A DNA stretch of 11,144 bases from CAZKUN01 sp964555935 (GCA_964555935.1 CAZKUN010000286.1:1-11144), one strand, 5' to 3'; shown: positions 1-6,462, numbered from the stretch's first letter. The notes: generated by a model not told the origin, from the sequence alone. Numbers and translations are program-made.

Positions 1-88
1 GCGACGCCAGCCCCGTCACCGCCGCCGCCGCCCCGGCTACTTCTGCGGCCTTTCGGATGAACGCGCGTCGCTCGATGCCGTCACTCAT
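1..88 (-). CDS. Tat-exported protein, N-terminal fragment (cut by window edge)
   Basis: Twenty-nine codons are visible, reading MSDGIERRAFIRKAAEVAG and then an Ala-rich stretch. The twin-arginine block (E-R-R-A-F-I-R-K) followed by a short, weakly hydrophobic Ala/Gly/Val run is a typical Tat signal peptide, so the protein is probably exported folded across the inner membrane. The start is fixed by an AGGAG Shine-Dalgarno sequence 5 bases upstream. That sequence overlaps the TAG stop of the PD40 gene (TAGGAG), so the two genes are almost certainly co-transcribed and translationally coupled. In similar genomes such leaders often precede Gfo/Idh/MocA oxidoreductases or other secreted carbohydrate enzymes. 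The mature domain lies outside the window and cannot be named. Confidence 0.8.
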   Translation of the reverse strand, partial: MSDGIERRAFIRKAAEVAGAAAAVTGLAS

Positions 89-96
89 GGTAGCTC

Positions 97-1077
97 CTAT
101 TTGGGCGCTGCCTCGCAATGGGGGTACCGATAGTCGGCGCCATCCTTCGTCGACGCTTGCCTTGTGGACCCGTCCTCCACGAAGTACATGTAGAGATGGG
201 GGCTGGCGTGGTAGACGATTGCGCTCTCGTCCTTCGTCCAGCGCGGGTACGCGAACCAACGCTCTGCGCCTTCCTCATTGGCAAAAGGTCTGGCATTCGT
301 GATTGCGAGCTTCTCCGCGTCGAAGTCGGCGATGTAGAGGGTGCGGCCCGCGTCCTTGTACTCGAACCCGGCCTGATACTCGAAGCAGACCCGCGTTTCG
401 CTCTGAGAGACGCTCACGCGATCCAGAATCCCCCGCTCCGCCAGCTCGCAGTCGATGCGCTCGAAGGTGGGATCGCCGCCGGGATTGGGCGTCATCAGGT
501 AGTAGCCCCGGCCCTCGGTCGGGTGAATGCGCTGGACGAGTATCCGCCCGTCTATCAGGCACGTGTAAGCCCACGTGTGGTAGCGCCTGTCGGTGAGTGC
601 GATCTCCTCGCCGGGCTTGCCCCCCACCTTGCTCGCCATGACGGTGAAGCCGCCGGTCTCGGGGTTCTTCCGGTTCCAGATCGGCGTATTCGTCCCGTCG
701 CGCGTCCAGGTCTGGTTGAAGTCGGTGTGCGTGCCATCGGTCAACGTGTGGAAGCCTGTGCCGTCGACGTTAATGATGCACATCTGAGTGATCCAGTTCG
801 TCACGACCGGATCGTCCTTCAGCCTGCGGAAGAAGACAAGCATGTCGCCCGTCTTGGACCAGGACGGCTTGAAGTCCTGATGCCCGCTCGTAAGCGGCTG
901 GCCCTCGGGCGTGCCGTATTCGTTGATGTGGATCTCGCCGTTCATGAAGTAGGAGCCGCGATACGCGGTGGGCATGACCGTATCAGGCTCTTCGCCGGGC
1001 GCCTGGGCCGGCGTTGCGGTTGAGGTCAACAGAATCCCTCCCGCCACAATGATGAATGCCGTGGTTCGAGGCACCAT
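97..1077 (-). CDS. Secreted TolB-like PD40 beta-propeller protein
   Basis: A 326-residue protein of unassigned specific function. Residues 1-26 form a signal peptide (basic start MVPRTT, hydrophobic core IIVAGGILL, cleavage near PAQA). The rest carries PD40/WD40-like propeller blades of the TolB / oligogalacturonate-lyase type. These pair a 'reLT.g.....P.wS.DG..i.f' pattern with aromatic strands: residues 60-84 (PLTSG, then PSWSKTGDMLVFF), 110-135 (LTDG, TWTRDG), 265-292 (FAYPRWTKDESAIVYHA) and a final partial blade at 305-325. Propellers of this kind bind partners or oligosaccharides, and no catalytic set is evident. The ATG at 1077 is preceded by GAGAGGAGAG, a strong ribosome site. The gene ends 8 bases before the start of the Tat-signal gene, suggesting an exported pair. 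The antisense open frame of 301 codons is a GC-driven shadow. Confidence 0.75.
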   Translation of the reverse strand: MVPRTTAFIIVAGGILLTSTATPAQAPGEEPDTVMPTAYRGSYFMNGEIHINEYGTPEGQPLTSGHQDFKPSWSKTGDMLVFFRRLKDDPVVTNWITQMCIINVDGTGFHTLTDGTHTDFNQTWTRDGTNTPIWNRKNPETGGFTVMASKVGGKPGEEIALTDRRYHTWAYTCLIDGRILVQRIHPTEGRGYYLMTPNPGGDPTFERIDCELAERGILDRVSVSQSETRVCFEYQAGFEYKDAGRTLYIADFDAEKLAITNARPFANEEGAERWFAYPRWTKDESAIVYHASPHLYMYFVEDGSTRQASTKDGADYRYPHCEAAPK

Positions 1078-1390
1078 GGTACTCTCCTCTCAAGGACCGC
1101 GTTGGTGAGTCGTCCTGGCGCGACCTTTCCGCGCCGGCTCCAGCCGCCAACAGCCCCAGCAGGCCGCCAGAGGGTGCTATGCGGCGGCGGAGCGCCAGGT
1201 TCAGATGCGGCGCGCGCGCCACACAGGCTCTGGTCGTCATCCCTCGCTCTCCTCCCGGCCCTCCCATGCAAGAATCACTTCCACGTGGCAACGTTCCACG
1301 TGGCAACGCGGAACTCGCCGCGCGAGCTGCCCGGCTCGCAAGGCCGCACATCGTCGAGAATGTCGCGTGCGACGAGTCGGGCCTGGATCT
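1078..1390. other. Intergenic stretch with repeat fragments
   Basis: These 313 bases separate the 3D-domain gene from the PD40 gene, both on the minus strand. They hold a perfect tandem duplication (1279-1308) and a diverged copy of a repeat found again at 10748-10776. A minus-strand open frame from about 1238 has a good GGGAGGAG site and hydrophobic leader-like codons (GGLLGLLAAGAG), but it runs on into the PD40 gene in another frame without recognisable content. I did not call it a gene. No convincing promoter or rho-independent terminator is visible. Confidence 0.5.
1279..1308. repeat. Two perfect tandem copies of a 15-bp unit
   Basis: The unit TTCCACGTGGCAACG is present twice back to back (1279-1293 and 1294-1308) with no mismatch. 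Each unit contains the palindrome CCACGTGG. On the minus strand the duplication leads directly into a segment resembling the repeat at 10748-10776, so it may be a duplicated end of that dispersed repeat. Alternatively it could be a paired operator upstream of the PD40 gene. Confidence 0.8.
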
Positions 1391-1981
1391 CTAGCGGCCC
1401 TCGGGCACTCTTGGCATGAAGAGGGGCGCGTCAAACGCCAGCGGGGGTTTGTAGCCTGAGGGACGCCGACCCCAGCGCGAGCGGGGAGCGGCCTTGTAGA
1501 GAACGACATATTCGACGTTGCGCCGGACGCCGATGTTCCGGCAGGCCGCGTGGGATGTGCCGACACACACGTCGAAGTGGTTCTCGCCTTTCACCGCCCC
1601 GCCCGTGTCCTCAACCGTGAACGTCTGGTTGATCGGAGGCCCGATCCACACCACGCTGCCCGGACCCCAGTAACTCGGATCGGCCGCGCAGATGCCGGCT
1701 CGCGTCCGCGAACCCCAGCGCGTCCCGGACCCTCCGCAGCGCGGGCAGTATGAGGTGATCCGGGCATAGCGTGGTTTTCGATTCAGCGCGATCTCGACAA
1801 GCGCTCGCTTCCACCCCGGCTGAGTTGCCGCCGCGGGGCTGTTGAGGTAGTCACGCAAGCGCACCAGCGGGTGCCGCGAAGCGGACCGACCGAAGTGAGG
1901 CATGCGATCGGCATCGCCCGCCGAGCCAACCTCGGCAGCCGGCGCGCCAGACGCCACAATTGCCAACAGAGCTATCGTCAT
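1391..1981 (-). CDS. Secreted 3D-domain (double-psi beta-barrel) protein, cell-wall related
   Basis: A 196-residue protein. A short hydrophobic leader (MTIALLAIVASGAPA) suggests export. Residues 73-165 match the 3D domain, a double-psi barrel fold seen in MltA, YocH and Rpf/Sps-type wall proteins. The three name-giving aspartates are D101 (AADP), D125 in the diagnostic EDTGGAVKG stretch and D137 (HFDVCV), so the likely role is peptidoglycan cleavage or binding outside the membrane. Unusual for the family are five cysteines (C79-x2-C82, C98, C139, C147), which could form disulfides or a small metal site. A basic, Pro-rich tail (166-196) follows. The ATG overlaps the TGA stop of the GNAT gene by one base (TGATG), so expression is probably coupled. 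The coding start could lie slightly elsewhere because the leader lacks a basic n-region. Confidence 0.8.
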   Translation of the reverse strand: MTIALLAIVASGAPAAEVGSAGDADRMPHFGRSASRHPLVRLRDYLNSPAAATQPGWKRALVEIALNRKPRYARITSYCPRCGGSGTRWGSRTRAGICAADPSYWGPGSVVWIGPPINQTFTVEDTGGAVKGENHFDVCVGTSHAACRNIGVRRNVEYVVLYKAAPRSRWGRRPSGYKPPLAFDAPLFMPRVPEGR

Positions 1982-2469
1982 CAGAGTTCCATGAAGTACG
2001 TGACGCTCGGGACAGCTCGCCCAAACCCCGTCTTCTCGTACGCTGCCCTCGCCGCCGCGTGGCAGTCATCCAGGCCCGTCGTCACCTTCGCGTACTTCAG
2101 GCCCATCTCTCGGGCCAGGTCCAGCACGAACCTGTACTGCGCCTGACCCAGGCCTCGCCCCTGGCACTCCGGGTCAATCGCGTTGTTGGCGATCTCGAGG
2201 CAGCTCTTCTCGGGGAACGGGGCGAAGGTGATGAAGCCCGCGATTCTTCCGTCAATCTCGGTCACGTAAACCGTGCTGAAATCCCACTCGCAATGTCCCC
2301 GGATGTTATCGGCTTTCCGTCTTCGCGCATCACCGATTTCCCGCGCCGCGATGTCTTCACCCATCACCTCGCGACGCTCCGTGAAGATCGGCTCCCACGC
2401 GCGCAGGGCGATCTCGATGATCGTGTCCACATCCTCAGGACGAGCCTGTCGGATGGTCGGTTCAGTCAT
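1981..2469 (-). CDS. GNAT-family N-acetyltransferase
   Basis: A 162-residue acetyl-CoA-dependent N-acetyltransferase; the substrate cannot be read from sequence. The start MTEPTIRQARPEDVDTI is the classic GNAT opening (strand 1 and helix 1). Residues 74-84 give strand 4 (GRIAGFITF). Residues 97-108 contain motif A, with the acetyl-CoA pyrophosphate loop Q103-G-R-G-L-G108 and helix 3 (FVLDLAREMG). The end has the usual AAYEKTGFGRA block and a terminal strand VTYFMEL. I chose the ATG at 2469 because GGGAG lies 6 bases upstream and homology begins there. An in-frame ATG at 2556 would add 29 residues encoded by repeat DNA. It is followed directly by the 3D-domain gene. The palindromic element at 2491-2706 begins 22 bases upstream of the start codon and so occupies its promoter region. 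Confidence 0.88.
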   Translation of the reverse strand: MTEPTIRQARPEDVDTIIEIALRAWEPIFTERREVMGEDIAAREIGDARRRKADNIRGHCEWDFSTVYVTEIDGRIAGFITFAPFPEKSCLEIANNAIDPECQGRGLGQAQYRFVLDLAREMGLKYAKVTTGLDDCHAAARAAYEKTGFGRAVPSVTYFMEL

Positions 2470-2490
2470 GCAAGTCTCCCAATCCACGCG

Positions 2491-2706
2491 AGTGCTCACG
2501 CGCGTAGGTTCGCGTTCACCGGAACCGCGATGCCGATCGTCCCGTGGCGCAGGCATTCTTGCCTGCGTTCGTTCTTCCGGCTATCAGCTTTCCCGTGCCT
2601 GCGGGTCAGGCGACCCGCCGGTTGTCCGTTTGCCCAGGTCCGGCGGGTCAGGAGACCCGCCGGACCTGGGCAAATTGAGGATGCGAAACAACTCTCGCGA
2701 GTACTA
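2491..2706. mobile_element. MITE-like palindromic element, copy A (216 bp)
   Basis: The left end (2491-2517) matches the left end of copy B (6113-6139) over 27 bases with two differences: AGTGCTCACGCGCG, then GTAGGT and CGCGTTC. The right end AACTCTCGCGAGTACTA (2690-2706) is identical to 6255-6271 in copy B. The two ends are inverted relative to each other (GAGTACTA against its complement, degraded on the left to AGTGCTC). The interior holds three hairpins: CGCAGGCA/TGCCTGCG around TTCT (2548-2567), GCGGGTC/GACCCGC around AGGC (2601-2618), and the long perfect stem at 2629-2674. The last three bases (CTA on plus) are the TAG stop codon of the DUF6785-type gene. No protein is encoded, so any movement would need an enzyme supplied in trans. 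Confidence 0.7.
2629..2674. repeat. Perfect 21-bp stem hairpin inside copy A
   Basis: The arms 2629-2649 (beginning TTTGCCCAGG, ending CGGCGGGTC) and 2654-2674 are perfect reverse complements around the loop AGGA. The inner ten base pairs are the same as the hairpin at 6206-6229 in copy B. There is no U-tract after it in the minus transcription direction, so it is a structured or REP-like element more than a standard terminator, although it could stop or process the transcript between the DUF6785-type and GNAT genes. Confidence 0.85.
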
Positions 2707-4674
2707 TCCCGGGCAGAAATCGTAGGTCGGTCTCTCCAAGACCACGCTGATCACCGACCAAAACGCGCCGACGGAGTATTCGCCGATGATGATCCCGTAC
2801 ATCAGCGGCAGCAGCTTCTTGTTGAGCTTGTGCCCGCCGTATCTTAGCACCGCGAGCTTCAGGAAGAACGCGATGACCAGACACGTCCAGAAGTAGTCGA
2901 TGCCAAACAGCATCCCGAGAGCGTAACCGGACGGATGGAACGGCCACCACAGGAATCTCGTCCGCAGCCCGGTCATGACCGCCGTCGCCACGAAGCCAAG
3001 CCCCATGAACGCCACGGCCTGGTAGTTCGCGGGGATGTCATTGCCGACGCGGGCGGCGAGCTGGTTCCACTGGCCGTTATTGTGCCAGATCAACGGGCCG
3101 GAGCCGTGGATGTAGGTTGCGTGGATCGCCGACCAGAATGCCGAGAGGCCCCCAAGCCCGAACGCGATCGCCATCGCGAGCCCCAGCCGGCGCGGGTCCA
3201 TCTTCGCCTGCTCGGCGAGGTAGAATCCCTCAAGCTGATGCGGCATCGGCGACGTGCGATAGCCGCGCCCCGTCATCCACCAAAACATCGGGAACATGGT
3301 GAGGTTCCGGACGCCGACGCTTCGCGTGCCGGCGATCGTCACGAGGACTTGCCCCGTATTCATGCCGCCGGCCATCTCATGCGCGGGCGGGCCCAGCTCG
3401 GCCCGCATCCGCGTGAGCGCCAGGAACAGCATGAAGGTGAACGCGAAGTACGGGATGATGACGGGTAGGGTCATCCCGGCCCTCATGCAGAAGTAGACGA
3501 TGAACGCCATCCCCACGCCGATGGCGCCAAACGCCCCGCGTTGAGACATGGGGTCGCGAGGATCCACCTCGCCCGACGCCTTGCCCTTGATCGCCGACAC
3601 AGCGATGTCCCGGAAGTAGCGCCGCCCGGTCCACATGCCATACAGGAAGATCGCGACCCACGCCCCCGTGGACTGCGCGTCGAGGTATGGGAGCAGCGGG
3701 AAGTACGATATTGGCGCGGCTCGGGCGGCGACTTGCTGGAACTTGCGGACCAAGAAGAAGAACCACATTGAGAAGCACAGATCCAGCGGCAGCAGGAAGC
3801 CGAAGGCGATGATGAACGGGTATAGCGGCAGCCAGATCCGCCCCATCGCATTCCACGGCGTGCCCCAGGGCGCGGTGTTGATGAAGTTCGCCCCGTCGTG
3901 ACGCACGTCGATGAGCGGGATCGCCGGCCAGAAGACGTGAAGCCCGTTCCAGATGTCAAGCGACGCCCCCGCGATGATGCCGATCCATAGCATCCGCGAG
4001 CGGAAGAACGCCGGCGAGCCGCCGTCGCGCGTCATCTCGAGCGGGAGCTGCACGATCGGAAAACCGAGCTTCTCGCGCTCCGTCCACTGCTTCCGGACCA
4101 GGATATTCAGCCCCGTCATCACCAGCCCAAGCGCCAGTATGAACGAGCACCACCACAGAACCGGGCCCGTCCAGGCTTTCAGACGCTCGGGCGTGTATAG
4201 CGTGTTTCCCCCATCGTAGAAGGCCTCGATGACGCTCGTCTCCGAGACCGTCAGAAACTCGGGCAGGTGCTTGTGAAACAGCGCGTCCCACTTGTTGGCG
4301 TCGGTGGCGAAGTACCAGCCGTGGGAGAGATTGGGAATCCCGAGCTGCAGCGTGTCATGCCCAGCCAGCGCCGAGGCGATGGCCAGCATCACGTAGATAG
4401 TGACGAACTCGGCCTGCGTCAGCGCGTGTCGCGGAACGAACCGCTTCAATGCCAGATTAATAGCCAGCAGCACGAGCAAGTTGAAGATGACGTTCCACGC
4501 GAGGCTGATCGCGGTAGGGTGCCCGGTATGCCAGATCCCCTCGACCATAAGAATCCAATACGAGTTCAATGGAATAAGGATCGCGCCGATGAGGATGGCG
4601 CGGAGGGTGACGAGGTTGCGCGGGGCGGGTGTGTCTGGGGCTCCGTCGGTTGAGGTCGTTGTGTCGCTCGCCAT
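2704..4674 (-). CDS. DUF6784/DUF6785-type polytopic membrane protein, OPT-transporter-like
   Basis: A 656-residue integral membrane protein with a short polar N-terminus (Thr/Pro-rich, residues 1-20) and roughly a dozen or more hydrophobic segments. Examples are TLRAILIGAILIPLNSYWI near residue 25, FNLLVLLAINLAL, FILALGLVMTGLNIL and the C-terminal LPLMYGIIIGEYSVGAFWSVI. Overall layout and the ending (GG..L..K..PL..G...GEY..G..W, then PTY.F) match what I recall of the DUF6785/DUF6784 proteins, large uncharacterised membrane proteins distantly like oligopeptide transporters. Substrate and mechanism are unknown. The start is uncertain: ATG at 4674 or in-frame TTG at 4680, neither with a good Shine-Dalgarno sequence. 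The stop codon lies in the right end of palindromic element A. The gene is divergent from the amidase-like gene across about 110 bp. Confidence 0.75.
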   Translation of the reverse strand: MASDTTTSTDGAPDTPAPRNLVTLRAILIGAILIPLNSYWILMVEGIWHTGHPTAISLAWNVIFNLLVLLAINLALKRFVPRHALTQAEFVTIYVMLAIASALAGHDTLQLGIPNLSHGWYFATDANKWDALFHKHLPEFLTVSETSVIEAFYDGGNTLYTPERLKAWTGPVLWWCSFILALGLVMTGLNILVRKQWTEREKLGFPIVQLPLEMTRDGGSPAFFRSRMLWIGIIAGASLDIWNGLHVFWPAIPLIDVRHDGANFINTAPWGTPWNAMGRIWLPLYPFIIAFGFLLPLDLCFSMWFFFLVRKFQQVAARAAPISYFPLLPYLDAQSTGAWVAIFLYGMWTGRRYFRDIAVSAIKGKASGEVDPRDPMSQRGAFGAIGVGMAFIVYFCMRAGMTLPVIIPYFAFTFMLFLALTRMRAELGPPAHEMAGGMNTGQVLVTIAGTRSVGVRNLTMFPMFWWMTGRGYRTSPMPHQLEGFYLAEQAKMDPRRLGLAMAIAFGLGGLSAFWSAIHATYIHGSGPLIWHNNGQWNQLAARVGNDIPANYQAVAFMGLGFVATAVMTGLRTRFLWWPFHPSGYALGMLFGIDYFWTCLVIAFFLKLAVLRYGGHKLNKKLLPLMYGIIIGEYSVGAFWSVISVVLERPTYDFCPG

Positions 4675-4715
4675 TGCCAACTTGGTTCGCGCGGGCGCGC
4701 CGGTTTTCCTGCGTG

Positions 4716-4744
4716 TTGAGAGGCTCGGTCACCTGTGCTATAAT
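4716..4744 (+). promoter_or_regulatory. SigA/sigma-70-type promoter for the amidase-like gene
   Basis: TTGAGA (-35, 4716-4721) and a perfect TATAAT (-10, 4739-4744) are separated by exactly 17 bases. Transcription would begin near 4751. That makes the ATG at 4754 essentially leaderless and gives the ATG at 4784 a leader of about 33 bases with its own ribosome site. It lies in the divergent space between the membrane-protein gene and the amidase-like gene, and probably also serves murI downstream. Confidence 0.75.
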
Positions 4745-4783
4745 CGCTGAGGTATGCGATCCCGCCGGAGCGGAGCCAGCCCA

Positions 4784-6106
4784 ATGCGGTCGCCGGGCAT
4801 CAGATCGATCCCAGCGCTCGTTCTCCTCGTGACGGTTGCCCACGCCAGCCCGGCGGCCCCGATACGGGTGTCCGCGGCCGGCGTCGAGGTTGCCGCCAAC
4901 GCGCAGGTCATCGACGGCGTGGTGATCGGCGAACTGGTACCCGTGCTGCGTGGTCTGGGGGCTCAGGCGACCTACATGAAGACCGGCGGCAAGCTGTCAG
5001 CCGTCGCGGCTGACGGGCGGAAGATCGAGGCAATCGTCGGGCAAGCCAAATTCACCGTTGACGGCGAGACTCGAGATGCCCTCGCCGCGTTTGCCGCCGA
5101 AGGCGACACGATTATCGGGCCAATTACCGACATCGCCGACGCCGCGGGCGCCGCGATCGGCTTCGCTCCCGATGGGACGGAGCTGCGCTTGTCCCACAGG
5201 CTCGCGAGCATCGACACGTATGGGGCTGATGAGGCTGCCGTCGTCCATATCAGCATATCCGGGCCCGTTGACGCGCAGCTTCAGCAGCTCGACGATCCAC
5301 CTCGGGCGTACGCCGATTTCGAGGGCGTGACCTGGCTGGGCGCCAGCGAAACGCTGGAGATGGGTGGCACGGGTGGGCTGGATCGGGTCCGCTGGGCGCT
5401 GAATCAAGAGTGGCCGCCGATTGCCCGCATCGTCGTGGGCCTACGACCCGGTGCTATCGCGCAGATGACCCGCGTTGCGAATCGGCTATTCATGCTGACC
5501 GTGCGCCCCGGCAAACTGGCGGAGTCGAACGCGAAGCCGCCGTCGCCGACCCGACAGATCGGCCTTGAGGACGCTCACATCATCATCGATCCGGCCGCTG
5601 GTGGTCGCGACGCCGGGCTTCGCGGCCCGTCCATCAGCGAGAAATCCGTCACGCTCGACGTAGCCGTCCGCCTGGCCGTGCTGCTCGAGAACGCGGGCGC
5701 CAGGGCCACGCTCACGCGGGAGACCGATGTGGCGATGTCGGCCCAGGCCCGCGCGAGAGCCGCCAAGCAAGCGGGCGCAGCCGATATACTCATCCGACTC
5801 GGCTGCGGCGCTGGCGACTCCGTGGCCGAGCGAGGCGTGTCGACTCGGTATGGCAACGCCGCGAGCGCGGCCTTCGCGAGAGCGCTCCAGCGAGGCGTCG
5901 TGGCGGAACTCGGAGCGACCGATCGGGGCATCCGGGAAGCCGCCGACGTCGCCCTGCCGGGCGTTAGCGTTGAGACCTGCGCCACATGCTCTCTCGGGAT
6001 GTTGACGTCGCCCGAGGAGGAGCAACTCCTCGCATCACAAGACTACCGGGCGCGCATCGCATCCGGGCTGTTCGATGGCATCGCAGCCTATCTTCGGGGC
6101 AACTGA
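4784..6106 (+). CDS. Secreted amidase_3-fold protein with AMIN-like region; zinc site lost
   Basis: A 440-residue exported protein. In order: signal peptide (1-25, core ALVLLVTVA), a copper-amine-oxidase-N-like stalk domain (about 42-136), an AMIN-like beta domain (about 150-242) and a C-terminal N-acetylmuramoyl-L-alanine amidase (amidase_3) fold (about 265-438). The fold is clear from IIIDPAAGGRDAG, SEKSVTLDVAVRLA, GARATLTRETD, TDRGIREA and VSVET...SPEEEQLL. The usual DPGHGG histidine is Ala272 and the SIHAN histidine is Gly340. Only the second zinc ligand Glu286 and the distal catalytic-type Glu397 remain. Wall cleavage is therefore unlikely; binding of peptidoglycan or a partner is a better guess. 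I prefer ATG 4784 (GGAG 8 bases upstream) over in-frame ATG 4754, which would lie 3 bases from the predicted transcript start. Next gene: murI. Confidence 0.82.
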   Translation: MRSPGIRSIPALVLLVTVAHASPAAPIRVSAAGVEVAANAQVIDGVVIGELVPVLRGLGAQATYMKTGGKLSAVAADGRKIEAIVGQAKFTVDGETRDALAAFAAEGDTIIGPITDIADAAGAAIGFAPDGTELRLSHRLASIDTYGADEAAVVHISISGPVDAQLQQLDDPPRAYADFEGVTWLGASETLEMGGTGGLDRVRWALNQEWPPIARIVVGLRPGAIAQMTRVANRLFMLTVRPGKLAESNAKPPSPTRQIGLEDAHIIIDPAAGGRDAGLRGPSISEKSVTLDVAVRLAVLLENAGARATLTRETDVAMSAQARARAAKQAGAADILIRLGCGAGDSVAERGVSTRYGNAASAAFARALQRGVVAELGATDRGIREAADVALPGVSVETCATCSLGMLTSPEEEQLLASQDYRARIASGLFDGIAAYLRGN

Positions 6107-6110
6107 CGGA

Positions 6111-6272
6111 CTAGTACTCACGCGCGTAGGTCCGCGTTCGTATTCCGCCGTGACCTTCCCGTGCCGGCGGGTCTCCTGACCCGCCGGTGGTGGGCCTGCG
6201 TGAGTCCGGCGGGTCAGGAGACCCGCCGGCACGGTGCGTCAGAGGACCCGAACTAACTCTCGCGAGTACTAG
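6111..6272. mobile_element. MITE-like palindromic element, copy B (162 bp)
   Basis: It begins 4 bases after the amidase-like stop codon. The outer 9 bases are perfect terminal inverted repeats: CTAGTACTC at 6111-6119 and GAGTACTAG at 6264-6272. Both ends match copy A at 2491-2706, as does the middle (TTCCCGTGCC then GCGGGTC...GACCCGCCGG). Copy B is shorter, lacking the segment of copy A with the GCAGGCA hairpin and the outer half of the long stem. No open frame of its own is present. The CTAG tetranucleotide at both borders may be part of the ends or a duplicated target; two copies do not decide this. Confidence 0.75.
6159..6234. repeat. Double hairpin forming a larger inverted repeat (core of copy B)
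   Basis: Hairpin one has stem CCGGCGGGTC (6164-6173) with loop TCCT; hairpin two has stem CCGGCGGGTC (6206-6215) with loop AGGA. Because the loops are complementary, the whole arms 6159-6187 and 6206-6234 (29 bases each) are perfect reverse complements of each other around an 18-base spacer. The segment can fold either as two separate hairpins or as one long stem, a cruciform-like arrangement. Confidence 0.85.
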
Positions 6273-6440
6273 AGGTGGTTTCAGGACCCCAACAACTGGC
6301 GACAGGCGAGGACGCCTGTCCTACGAAGACAGACGACAGCGGAGGACGGAAACGGCACCAAGCTGGCGCTTGGCGTCACGAAGGCAACGGCGAGTCGGAT
6401 CTGGAGATCCGACCTACGGGGATTCTGAAACCGCCTATAG
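6273..6440. repeat. Cluster of REP-like hairpins between element B and murI
   Basis: Three hairpins occur: stem GACAGGCG with loop AGGA at 6301-6320, stem CCAAGC with loop TGGC at 6358-6373, and stem GTCGGATCT with loop GG at 6394-6413. The first and third are followed directly by CTACG, that is GTAG 5' of the hairpin on the minus strand. The borders of the cluster are inverted: GGTGGTTTCAGGACCCC at 6274-6290 against GGGATTCTGAAACCGCC at 6419-6435. The open reading frame through this stretch into murI is fortuitous. Confidence 0.7.
6299..6335 (+). repeat. Dispersed 37-bp REP unit, copy 1
   Basis: The 37 bases starting GCGACAGGCGAGGACG are repeated at 10948-10984 with a single mismatch; the first 30 bases are identical. 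It contains the hairpin GACAGGCG/CGCCTGTC with loop AGGA and the downstream CTACG tail. Confidence 0.9.
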
Positions 6441-6457
6441 GGACTGACGCAAGCACC

Positions 6458-6462
6458 AGGAG
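6458..6462 (+). promoter_or_regulatory. Ribosome binding site deciding the murI start
   Basis: AGGAG lies 7 bases before the TTG codon at 6470, the ideal distance. No comparable site precedes the ATG at 6275, and family homology starts within ten codons of the TTG. Confidence 0.8.

Noticed and set aside
118..1023. 301-codon plus-strand open frame
   Set aside because: Antisense to the PD40 gene; Arg/Ala/Val-rich composition without family motifs or ribosome site, typical of GC-rich shadow frames.
1026..1240. Small minus-strand gene starting near 1238 with a hydrophobic leader
   Set aside because: It has a good GGGAGGAG site but no conserved content, and it overlaps the start of the PD40 gene in a different frame.
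2629..2674. Rho-independent terminator
   Set aside because: The stem is strong but no T-run follows in either direction beyond three bases, and the same core occurs in the dispersed element.
1960..2847. 295-codon plus-strand open frame
   Set aside because: Runs antisense through GNAT, the palindromic element and the membrane-protein end; cannot be a single gene.
6111..6272. CRISPR array
   Set aside because: The repeats are palindromic, inverted and unequally spaced; there are no regular direct repeats with unique spacers and no cas genes.
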